Positions 35,052 to 43,045 of a stretch of 52,209 bases of DNA are shown here, piece after piece. A program made the position numbers and the translations under genes. The notes under the pieces are model-generated. The model searched no databases, was not told the DNA's origin, and saw nothing but the letters and a program-made list of their open reading frames with translations. Source of the DNA: Flavobacteriales bacterium (GTDB lineage Bacteria > Bacteroidota > Bacteroidia > Flavobacteriales_C > GCA-002722245); contig JAQXEE010000085.1 of assembly GCA_029251005.1 (NCBI GenBank), positions 1 to 52,209 of the forward strand, in the 5' to 3' direction. Position 1 is the stretch's first letter. Each line of letters starts with the position of its first letter.

Positions 35052-35582
35052 ATGGCAAATCAAAAAGAATTTCCAAAAATGCATGTTTCACTTTATGTAA
35101 GTGATTTAGCAAAGTCGGTACAGTTTTATACCGCGTTTTTTGGAGTAGTTCCAAATAAGGTGAAAAGTGGATATGCTAAGTTTATTTTAAATGAACCTGC
35201 TTTAATTATCTCATTTGTGGAAAATCCTGAAAAAGTACAAGCAAACTTTGGACATCTAGGTTTTCAAGTGGCTTCGAAAGAAGAAATGGAAGACCGTTTA
35301 GAATCAGCAAAACTTTTAGGACTTAAAACTAAAGAAGAAATAGGAACATCTTGTTGTTATGCTGTTCAAGATAAATTTTGGGTAGCTGATCCAGATGGAA
35401 CACAATGGGAGGTTTACTATTTTCATGCAGATGCTGAATTTAATGATCCACATTACACAACAGAAGAGGCTTCGGCTTGTTGTACACCTCCAGCAATGGA
35501 AGAAAAACCTAAAACTCAGTTTAAAACAATTGAAGTGAAAACCGACAATAATTCCTGTGCACCAGGAGGTGGTTGTTGCTAA
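35052..35582 (+). CDS. ArsI/CadI-like VOC-family metalloprotein
   Basis: The first 130 residues form a vicinal-oxygen-chelate domain: MHVSLYVSDLAKSVQFYTAF, a metal-binding His in FGHLGFQVAS and the closing Glu in DPDGTQWEVYYF. The vicinal pair in TSCCYAVQDKFWV corresponds to the thiols used by ArsI C-As lyases to hold trivalent organoarsenicals. An added tail of about 45 residues is rich in Cys (SACCTPP and CAPGGGCC), likely to bind soft metals. No ars gene or ArsR regulator is nearby, so arsenic specificity is inferred from the family alone. Confidence 0.85.
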   Translation: MANQKEFPKMHVSLYVSDLAKSVQFYTAFFGVVPNKVKSGYAKFILNEPALIISFVENPEKVQANFGHLGFQVASKEEMEDRLESAKLLGLKTKEEIGTSCCYAVQDKFWVADPDGTQWEVYYFHADAEFNDPHYTTEEASACCTPPAMEEKPKTQFKTIEVKTDNNSCAPGGGCC

Positions 35583-35728
35583 ATTGTTAAAAAGATCAGC
35601 TAAATCAGCTAGTTTTTTTTAAATAATTACCAATGCTTCTTGATTGGTGAAAGTCAGTTTATATTGACCCACTCACGGATTTTTGTGGTAATTAATGCAG
35701 AGTAGTCATTCTTGTTCTTATAATTTCT

Positions 35729-35736
35729 TATTTTTG
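35729..35736 (+). promoter_or_regulatory. -7 element (TAnnTTTG) upstream of ileS
   Basis: TATTTTTG, 47 nt before the ATG, matches the consensus. A TTG lies 14 nt further upstream, which is short for a -33 element. Confidence 0.5.
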
Positions 35737-35783
35737 CAGTCTGTTTAAAGAAATTACTGCTTTAAATTGAATATCAATATTTT

Positions 35784-38700
35784 ATGAGCAAAAAATATAC
35801 AGAGTACAAAGGATTAGATCTTCCTAAAATTGGGGATGATGTACGCGTGTTTTGGGATGAAAATTCAATATTTGAAAAATCTATTTCTACACGTGATGAG
35901 AATAAGCCATTTGTTTTCTTCGAGGGGCCACCATCAGCAAACGGAATGCCTGGTATTCACCACGCAATGGCGCGTTCTATCAAAGATATTTTTTGTCGTT
36001 ATAAAACTTTGAAGGGATACCGAGTAAACCGTAAAGCAGGTTGGGATACACATGGTTTACCGGTCGAATTAGGAGTTGAGAAGGAAATGGGAATTACCAA
36101 GGAAGATATTGGTACAAAAATTTCTATTGACGAGTATAATAATGCTTGTAAGAAATCGGTTATGCGTTACACGGACAAGTGGAATGAGTTAACCGAAAAA
36201 ATGGGATATTGGGTTGATTTGGAAGACCCATATATCACTTACACAAACAAGTACATGGAAACTGTTTGGTATTTGGTTAAGCAACTTTACAAAAAAGAGT
36301 TGATGTACCAAGGATACACAATCCAACCTTATTCACCAGCCGCAGGAACGGGATTATCTTCTGCGGAGGTTAACATGGAAGGATGTTATAAAGATGTAAA
36401 GGATACAACGATTGTTGCGCAGTTTAAAGTAACAAGTTCGGAATTTAAAGATAAATATGGAGTTGAAGGTGATGTGCATTTAATGGCATGGACAACTACA
36501 CCTTGGACGCTTCCTTCAAATACAGCACTTTGTGTTGGTCCAAAAATCGAATATTCGTTAGTGCACTCATTCAATCAATATACTGGAGAACCTATTCAAG
36601 TTGTAGTTGGAACACCATTATTGGCAAAACAATTCAACGGAAAATATGTTGCTGTTGAATCGATGGAAGACGTTTTGTACAACGAAGGGGATAAGAAAAT
36701 TCCTTATTTCGTTGGTAAAACATTTGTTGGAGCAGATTTGGTTGGAATTCGCTATGAGCAATTAATATCAGGACCATTACCTTACCAAGAAGCTGCTCAA
36801 GCATTTCAAGTGATTAAAGGAGATTTCGTAACAACTGAAGACGGTACAGGGATCGTTCATATCGCCCCAACATTTGGAGCAGATGATGCGTTAGTTGCTA
36901 AAGAAGCTGGAGTTCCACCAATGTTAATTTTAGACGAAAAACAAAACCCTGTTCCATTAGTGGATTTACAAGGTCGTTTCGTTCAAGCAATGGGTGGAGA
37001 GTTAGGTGGAATGTTCGTGAAAAACGAATATTATGATGATGCAGATCGTCCGGATAAATCGGTTGATGTATTAATTGCCATCCAATTAAAAACAGATAAC
37101 AAGGCCTTTAAGGTTGAAAAATACGAGCACAGTTACCCACATTGTTGGAGAACTCATAAGCCAGTATTGTATTACCCATTAGATAGTTGGTTTATTAAGG
37201 CAACTAAGGTTAAGGCAAGAATGACTGAGTTAAACAACACAATTAACTGGAAACCTGAATCTACAGGAACTGGTCGTTTTGGGAATTGGTTAGAAAATGC
37301 AAACGATTGGAATTTATCACGTTCACGATACTGGGGTATACCAATTCCAATTTGGAGCAACGAAGAAGGAGACGAGCAAATTTGTATCGGATCGGTAGAG
37401 GAATTAAAAGCGGAATGTGAAAAAGCGGTAAAAGCAGGGTTTATGGATGAAAATCCATTAGCTGAATTTGCTGTTGGAGACATGAGTAATGAGAATTATA
37501 ATACATTCGATTTACATAAAAACTATGTGGACGCTATTACATTGGTTTCTCCAACGGGAAAACCAATGCAAAGAGATTCGGATTTATGTGATGTTTGGTT
37601 TGATTCAGGCTCTATGCCTTATGCGCAATGGCACTATCCATTTGAAAACAAAGAATTAATAGATAATAATAAAGCTTTCCCCGCCGATTTTATTGCTGAG
37701 GGAGTAGATCAAACACGTGGGTGGTTTTACACCCTTCATGCAATTGCAACAATGTGTTTTGATTCGGTTGCATATAAAAATGTTGTAAGTAACGGATTGG
37801 TTTTAGATAAAACTGGTCAGAAGATGAGTAAGAGTAAAGGGAACGCAGTTGATCCTTTTTCAACATTATCCACTTACGGTCCTGATGCAACACGTTGGTA
37901 CATGATGAGTAATTCTCAGCCATGGGATAACTTAAAATTTGATTTAGAGGGAATTAAGGAAGTGCAGAGAAAGTTTTTTGGAACGATCTATAATACTTAC
38001 CAATTCTTCGTTTTATACGCGAATATTGATGGATTTGATTACAGTCAGAAGGATATTGAATTATCTAAGCGACCAGAAATAGATCGTTGGATTCTTTCAA
38101 AATTAAATAGCTTAGTAAAAGTTGTGGATGACGCTTATGGTGATTACGAACCAACAAAAGCTTCCAGAGCGATTCAAGAATTTGTTTCAGAGCAATTATC
38201 TAACTGGTATGTAAGATTATGTAGAAGACGTTTCTGGAAAGGTGAATATACAGAAGACAAGATTTCTGCATATCAAACATTGTATAAATGTTTAGAGACT
38301 GTTGCACAATTGTCAGCTCCAGTAGCACCATTTTTCATGGATAAGTTATTCTTGGATTTAGATGCAGTTGGTAAAAAGCATAACGTGGAATCAGTTCATT
38401 TATCAAACTTCCCAACGGTAAACGAATCTTATATCGATATCGATTTAGAAGAACGTATGGAAATTGCACAAAAGATTTCTTCTATGATTTTAGGAATGAG
38501 AAAGAAGAATAGGTTAAAAGTTCGTCAGCCTCTTGCTAAAATAATGGTGCCGATTTTAGATGAAAAATTCGAGCGCCAAATTGAGGCTGTTAAGGACTTA
38601 ATTCTTTCTGAAGTAAACGTAAAATCATTAGAATACTTAAAAGAAGACTCTGGAATTTTAGTAAAAAAGGTAAAGGCTAATTTTAAATTGCTGGGTAAGA

Positions 38701-39185
38701 AGTTTGGTAAACAAATGAAGGCGGTTGCCGGTGCAATTGCTCAATTTGATCAAGCGGATATTGCTAAAATTGAAAAAGACGGAAAATACGTTTTAACAAT
38801 TGAAGGCAAACCAGAGGTATTGCTAGAAGAAGTTGAAATTTCTACCGAAGATATTCCAGGTTTAATAGTGGCTAATGAAGGTAAATATACTGTTGCTTTG
38901 GATACTGAATTAACACATGAATTAAAAGAGGAAGGAGTCGCAAGAGAGTTAGTTAATAGGATTCAAAACCTGAGAAAAGAAAGAGAATTAGATTTGATGG
39001 ATAACATCAGTTTAGTTGTAAAAGAGGTTGATGGAATCGCGAATGTAATTAATAACTACAAAAATTATATCTGTAGTGAAACTTTAGCGACCAAAGTAGA
39101 GTTACTAAGAGAAATAAGTTTAGATGCATTTGAAGTTGAGTTAGATGATAATTTAATTACTTCGATTGACATCCAAAAAATTTAA
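35784..39185 (+). CDS. ileS: Isoleucyl-tRNA synthetase
   Basis: The 1133-residue class I synthetase charges tRNA-Ile. The HIGH-type signature appears as SANGMPGIHHA (about residues 51-61), followed by GWDTHGLPVE, the CP1 editing domain (about residues 200-400, with AWTTTPWTLPSNTAL), GVDQTRGWFYTLH, and the KMSKS loop in GQKMSKSKGNAVDP. The length exceeds that of E. coli IleRS by roughly 190 residues and fits the eukaryote-like form common in this phylum. The C-terminal Zn-finger of the E. coli type is not apparent. The TraR/DksA gene follows after 19 bp in the same direction. Confidence 0.97.
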   Translation: MSKKYTEYKGLDLPKIGDDVRVFWDENSIFEKSISTRDENKPFVFFEGPPSANGMPGIHHAMARSIKDIFCRYKTLKGYRVNRKAGWDTHGLPVELGVEKEMGITKEDIGTKISIDEYNNACKKSVMRYTDKWNELTEKMGYWVDLEDPYITYTNKYMETVWYLVKQLYKKELMYQGYTIQPYSPAAGTGLSSAEVNMEGCYKDVKDTTIVAQFKVTSSEFKDKYGVEGDVHLMAWTTTPWTLPSNTALCVGPKIEYSLVHSFNQYTGEPIQVVVGTPLLAKQFNGKYVAVESMEDVLYNEGDKKIPYFVGKTFVGADLVGIRYEQLISGPLPYQEAAQAFQVIKGDFVTTEDGTGIVHIAPTFGADDALVAKEAGVPPMLILDEKQNPVPLVDLQGRFVQAMGGELGGMFVKNEYYDDADRPDKSVDVLIAIQLKTDNKAFKVEKYEHSYPHCWRTHKPVLYYPLDSWFIKATKVKARMTELNNTINWKPESTGTGRFGNWLENANDWNLSRSRYWGIPIPIWSNEEGDEQICIGSVEELKAECEKAVKAGFMDENPLAEFAVGDMSNENYNTFDLHKNYVDAITLVSPTGKPMQRDSDLCDVWFDSGSMPYAQWHYPFENKELIDNNKAFPADFIAEGVDQTRGWFYTLHAIATMCFDSVAYKNVVSNGLVLDKTGQKMSKSKGNAVDPFSTLSTYGPDATRWYMMSNSQPWDNLKFDLEGIKEVQRKFFGTIYNTYQFFVLYANIDGFDYSQKDIELSKRPEIDRWILSKLNSLVKVVDDAYGDYEPTKASRAIQEFVSEQLSNWYVRLCRRRFWKGEYTEDKISAYQTLYKCLETVAQLSAPVAPFFMDKLFLDLDAVGKKHNVESVHLSNFPTVNESYIDIDLEERMEIAQKISSMILGMRKKNRLKVRQPLAKIMVPILDEKFERQIEAVKDLILSEVNVKSLEYLKEDSGILVKKVKANFKLLGKKFGKQMKAVAGAIAQFDQADIAKIEKDGKYVLTIEGKPEVLLEEVEISTEDIPGLIVANEGKYTVALDTELTHELKEEGVARELVNRIQNLRKERELDLMDNISLVVKEVDGIANVINNYKNYICSETLATKVELLREISLDAFEVELDDNLITSIDIQKI

Positions 39186-39204
39186 TCATTTAATACCGGT
39201 TATC

Positions 39205-39594
39205 ATGAGTGAAATTGCAAGATATTCAGACGGAGAATTAACGAAATTTAAAGCGTTAATAGATGAGAAAATTGAAAATGCAGAGAAAGATTTAAGACAT
39301 TTTCAAAGTCAGTTAGATTTTTCAGGAGGAAATTCTGGAAATGAAACAGGTAAAAAAGTGGGATCGATGGAAGATGGTTCAGAAGCTTTAGGCAGAGAAA
39401 AAATAGCTCAACTGGCATACAGACAACGAAAATTTGTCCAGCATTTAAAAGCGGCATTGGTTCGCATTGAGAACAAAACGTATGGTATTTGTAGAGATAC
39501 GGGTAAATTAATTTCTAAAGAAAGGTTAAAAATTGTGCCACATACAACGTTATCTATTGCTGCAAAAAATGCGCAACAAAAAGATGATGAATAA
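39205..39594 (+). CDS. TraR/DksA-type protein with a degenerate zinc finger
   Basis: The protein has the helical coiled-coil hairpin of the family (GELTKFKALIDEKIENAEKD) and the C-terminal finger region RIENKTYGICRDTGKLISKERL followed by KIVPHTTLSIAAK. Only one of the four usual Zn-ligand cysteines remains (GICRDTGKLIS), so it probably does not bind zinc in the normal way. DksA relatives bind the RNA polymerase secondary channel and can modulate stringent control. The ATG at 39205, 19 bp after ileS, replaces the ORF-track start (39166) that overlaps ileS. The length is 129 aa. Confidence 0.87.
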   Translation: MSEIARYSDGELTKFKALIDEKIENAEKDLRHFQSQLDFSGGNSGNETGKKVGSMEDGSEALGREKIAQLAYRQRKFVQHLKAALVRIENKTYGICRDTGKLISKERLKIVPHTTLSIAAKNAQQKDDE

Positions 39595-39623
39595 AAGAAT
39601 ACATTTTAAACTATATTTGTAAG

Positions 39624-39649
39624 AGGAGACTATAATGGTCTCCTTTTTT
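39624..39649 (+). terminator. Intrinsic terminator downstream of the TraR/DksA gene
   Basis: AGGAGAC-TATAATG-GTCTCCT is a perfect 7-bp stem followed by T6. It lies 25 nt before the lspA start. Confidence 0.85.
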
Positions 39650-39673
39650 GTTGTATTCTATTAATTATTTATA

Positions 39674-40312
39674 GTGAAGAAAAGATTTATAATAGCCTTT
39701 ATTACAATTTTCGCAACATTGTTTTTTGATCAATTGATTAAAGTGAATGTTAAATTAAATTTTTATTACGGAGAAAGCATTCCGTTTATTGGCGACTGGT
39801 TTAACATTCATTTTGTAGAAAACCCAGGAATGGCCTTTGGATGGGAGTTTCCGTTTTTAAGTAAGGAACAAGCAAAAGTTTTATTAAGTTCGTTTAGGTT
39901 AGTAGCAATTGGTGTGATTTTTTATTACTTGATTGGATTGATAAAACGAAAAGTATCAACAGGTTTAATTATTAGTATTTCATTAATATTTGCAGGTGCA
40001 TTTGGAAACATCATAGACAGTTTAGTTTATGGATTAATCTTTAGTGACAGTCCACAATACATGTCGGTAATTGCAGAAGTAGTGCCATTTGGAACAGGTT
40101 ATGCTTCCTTTCTTACAGGTAAGGTTGTAGATATGTTTAGTTGGAGCTTTTTTCCGCCAATATTCAATTTAGCAGATATGGCAATTTCGTTTGGAGTAGG
40201 TTTAATTATCGTATTCCAAAGAAACGTTTTTCAAAATGAATTTTTTTCAAAGAAAAAGGAAGTAATCGAACAGCAAAATGAACCATCTGAATCGGTAGAA
40301 AACCCCTCTTAA
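39674..40312 (+). CDS. lspA: Prolipoprotein signal peptidase (signal peptidase II)
   Basis: LspA cleaves the signal peptide of diacylglyceryl-modified prolipoproteins in the inner membrane. Four membrane helices are visible, and the two catalytic aspartates fall in the conserved blocks FGNIIDSLVYG and PIFNLADMAISFG, with VENPGMAFGW also diagnostic. At 212 aa it is longer than the E. coli enzyme because of an inserted loop (about residues 125-155), a Bacteroidota trait. It starts at a GTG. Its likely substrates include the many lipoproteins encoded in this window. GH3, dxr and rseP follow. Confidence 0.95.
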   Translation: MKKRFIIAFITIFATLFFDQLIKVNVKLNFYYGESIPFIGDWFNIHFVENPGMAFGWEFPFLSKEQAKVLLSSFRLVAIGVIFYYLIGLIKRKVSTGLIISISLIFAGAFGNIIDSLVYGLIFSDSPQYMSVIAEVVPFGTGYASFLTGKVVDMFSWSFFPPIFNLADMAISFGVGLIIVFQRNVFQNEFFSKKKEVIEQQNEPSESVENPS

Positions 40313-40353
40313 TAAAGTTTTTAATTAACTCTTAAAACCCTGAAAAAAATGGT

Positions 40354-40361
40354 TATTTTTG
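40354..40361 (+). promoter_or_regulatory. -7 element (TAnnTTTG) upstream of the GH3 gene
   Basis: TATTTTTG is an exact -7 match, 18 nt before the ATG, so GH3-dxr-rseP could be transcribed separately from lspA. Confidence 0.6.
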
Positions 40362-40379
40362 GGGAAATTCTTTTAATAA

Positions 40380-41876
40380 ATGGGTTTAAAAGCAAAGATT
40401 GCTTCGATATTCGCTAAGCGTCAAGCCAAGAAAATCAAAAAATGGTCCGATAATGCTGTTGAGGTTCAAGATAGAACCTTAAAAATGTTGGTATCTAAAG
40501 CTTCCAAAACAGAATTTGGAAAAGATCATAATTTCAAGGCTATTAAGAATTATAACGACTTCAAAAAAAACGTTCCTGTTCAAGATTATGAAGGACTAAA
40601 ATCATACGTAGAAAAAGTAGTAGAGGGTACACCTGATGTACTTTGGCCAGGATTGCCATTGTACTTTTGTAAAACATCAGGAACAACTTCAGGTGTTAAA
40701 TATATACCAATCTCAAAAGAATCGATGCAACATCACATTGATGCCGCAAAAAATGCGCTGTTGATGTACATGGAAGAAACTAAACGAACGGAATTTATAG
40801 AAGGTAAAATGATTTTTTTACAAGGTTCTCCGGTTTTGGATAAAAAAGGAAAAGTACCCTTTGGGAGATTAAGCGGAATTGTTGCGCATTATGTTCCAGG
40901 TTATCTTCAGAAAAACAGATTACCATCTTTGAAAACTAATTGTATTGAAGACTGGGAAACTAAATTGGAAAAAATCATCGATGAGACAATTGATGAAGAT
41001 ATGCGATTGATTAGTGGAATTCCGCCTTGGGTTCAAATGTATTTTGAAAGAATTGAAGCTAGAACAGGAAAAACTATACAAGAGGTATTCCCAAATTTCA
41101 CATTATTCGTTCAAGGAGGGGTAAATTACAAACCTTACCAACCAATTTTTGATAAGCTAGTTGGTAAAAGAGTACCAACAATTGAAGTATATCCTGCTTC
41201 TGAGGGGTTTATAGCATTTCAAGATTCTCAAAGTCGTGAAGGACTGCTACTAAATGTTGATGCTGGCATTTTTTTCGAATTTATTCCAGCGGATAAATTT
41301 TTTGATGAAAATCCACCAAGATTAAGTTTAAAAGACGTTAAGCTAGGTGAAAACTATGTTATAATTTTAAATACAAACGCTGGATTATGGGGTTATAACA
41401 TAGGTGATACGGTTGAGTTTACATCAATTAACCCTTACAGAATTATTGTTTCAGGAAGAATTAAGCATTTTATCTCTGCATTTGGTGAGCATGTTATCGG
41501 TAAAGAGGTTGAATCTGCAATGATTAAAGCGTGTGGTACAACTAAAGCTGAGGTCGTTGAATTTACAGTTGCTCCTCAAATTGATGGTGGAGAAGGAGGT
41601 TTACCTTATCATGAATGGTTTGTTGAATTCGCAAAGGAACCAACGGATATGGCTGATTTTTCCAAGATTATTGATGATGAAATGCAAAGTCAAAATGTGT
41701 ATTACAAAGATTTAATAGAAGGAAATATTTTAAAACCAATTGTGTTAAGTCCCTTGAAAAAGGATGGATTTATTGATTACATGAAATCGATTGGAAAATT
41801 AGGCGGACAAAATAAAGTCCCACGATTGAGTAACGATCGTAAAATCGCAGACCAACTTTCAAAGTTAAAGGCTTAA
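40380..41876 (+). CDS. GH3-family acyl-adenylating protein
   Basis: The 498-residue protein has the ANL-type ATP-binding motif FCKTSGTTSGVKYIPIS (about residues 95-111), the second nucleotide-binding block VEVYPASEGFIAFQ-like (as IEVYPASEGFIAFQ), and GYNIGDTVEFTSINPYRIIVSGR, which are hallmarks of the GH3 fold. Plant GH3 enzymes join amino acids to hormone acids through an acyl-adenylate. The substrates of bacterial members are not known to me. Its stop overlaps the dxr ATG by one base, followed by rseP, so a link to membrane lipid or lipoprotein metabolism is possible but inferred. Confidence 0.88.
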   Translation: MGLKAKIASIFAKRQAKKIKKWSDNAVEVQDRTLKMLVSKASKTEFGKDHNFKAIKNYNDFKKNVPVQDYEGLKSYVEKVVEGTPDVLWPGLPLYFCKTSGTTSGVKYIPISKESMQHHIDAAKNALLMYMEETKRTEFIEGKMIFLQGSPVLDKKGKVPFGRLSGIVAHYVPGYLQKNRLPSLKTNCIEDWETKLEKIIDETIDEDMRLISGIPPWVQMYFERIEARTGKTIQEVFPNFTLFVQGGVNYKPYQPIFDKLVGKRVPTIEVYPASEGFIAFQDSQSREGLLLNVDAGIFFEFIPADKFFDENPPRLSLKDVKLGENYVIILNTNAGLWGYNIGDTVEFTSINPYRIIVSGRIKHFISAFGEHVIGKEVESAMIKACGTTKAEVVEFTVAPQIDGGEGGLPYHEWFVEFAKEPTDMADFSKIIDDEMQSQNVYYKDLIEGNILKPIVLSPLKKDGFIDYMKSIGKLGGQNKVPRLSNDRKIADQLSKLKA

Positions 41877-43045
41877 TGGAGGGATTTAAGAAAAGGAAAG
41901 TAGCTGTTTTAGGGTCTTCAGGGTCAATTGGAACGCAAGCGCTAGAGGTAATTGAAGAACAAACTCATTTGTTTGAGGTTGAAGTTTTAACCGTAAACCG
42001 AAGTGCTGATTTGTTGATTGAACAAGCTAAAAAGTTCAAACCAAATGCTGTTGTTATTGTTGACGAATCTCAATACCAAAAAGTTAATGATGCACTTTTT
42101 GAAGAAGACATAATGGTATATGCTGGAGCAGCTGCTCTAGAACAAGTTGTTCAGTTTAAGCAAGTTGATATTGTACTAACGGCCTTAGTTGGATATGCCG
42201 GTTTGAAGCCAACAATTTCGGCCATCAATGCAGGAAAAGATATTGCTTTAGCAAATAAAGAAACATTAGTTGTTGCGGGTGAACTCGTAATGAACTTAGC
42301 CAAAGAAAAAGGCGTTAACATTTTCCCAGTAGATAGTGAGCATTCGGCTATTTTTCAGTGTTTAACTGGAGAATACATGAATCCAATAGAAAAGATTGTT
42401 TTAACCGCTAGTGGTGGTCCTTTTAGAGGGAAAACTACCGAAGAGTTAAAAACAGTTACGAAAGCACAAGCACTTAAACATCCTAATTGGGATATGGGTG
42501 CTAAAATTACAATCGACTCTGCAAGCCTTATGAACAAAGGTTTAGAGGTAATTGAAGCAAAATGGTTGTTTGATTTGAGGCCCGATCAAATTGATGTTAT
42601 TGTGCATCCTCAAAGTATTATTCACTCCCTTGTTCAATTTGAAGATGGGAGCATGAAAGCGCAATTAGGATTACCGGATATGAAATTGCCCATTCAATAC
42701 GCAATGGGCTTTCCAAAGCGATTAAAGAACAATTTCACAAGATTTAACTTTTTAGATTACCCTCAGCTTACTTTTGAAGCTCCTGATAAGAAAACTTTTC
42801 GTAATCTTGCACTTGCTTTTAAAGCACTTGATCAAGGCGGTAATATGCCTTGTATTTTAAACGCTGCAAATGAAGTTGCAGTAGCGGCCTTTTTAAATGA
42901 TAAGGTTGGATTTTTACAAATGAGTGATGTTATTGAAGAGTGTATGAACACTGCTCAATTTATAGCAAAGCCTCAGTTAGAAGACTACGTTAGTACTGAT
43001 ACTGAAGCAAGAGCAATTACCAACAGAATTATTGAAGCATTATAA
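41876..43045 (+). CDS. dxr: 1-deoxy-D-xylulose 5-phosphate reductoisomerase
   Basis: Dxr (IspC) converts DXP to MEP with NADPH, the committed step of the MEP isoprenoid pathway. Clear blocks are the NADPH-binding VLGSSGSIGTQALEVI, NKETLVVAG, the metal-binding VDSEHSAIFQC, TASGGPFRG, HPNWDMGAKITIDSASLMNK and VHPQSIIHSLVQFEDGS. The length of 389 aa is normal. The start ATG shares one base with the GH3 stop, and the stop shares one base with the rseP start, so the three genes are translationally coupled. The dxr-rseP order is widely conserved among bacteria. Confidence 0.97.
   Translation: MEGFKKRKVAVLGSSGSIGTQALEVIEEQTHLFEVEVLTVNRSADLLIEQAKKFKPNAVVIVDESQYQKVNDALFEEDIMVYAGAAALEQVVQFKQVDIVLTALVGYAGLKPTISAINAGKDIALANKETLVVAGELVMNLAKEKGVNIFPVDSEHSAIFQCLTGEYMNPIEKIVLTASGGPFRGKTTEELKTVTKAQALKHPNWDMGAKITIDSASLMNKGLEVIEAKWLFDLRPDQIDVIVHPQSIIHSLVQFEDGSMKAQLGLPDMKLPIQYAMGFPKRLKNNFTRFNFLDYPQLTFEAPDKKTFRNLALAFKALDQGGNMPCILNAANEVAVAAFLNDKVGFLQMSDVIEECMNTAQFIAKPQLEDYVSTDTEARAITNRIIEAL

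Noticed and set aside
39612-39619. TATATTTG as a promoter for lspA
   Set aside because: It matches TAnnTTTG, but the intrinsic terminator at 39624-39649 follows at once, so a transcript starting there would end before lspA.
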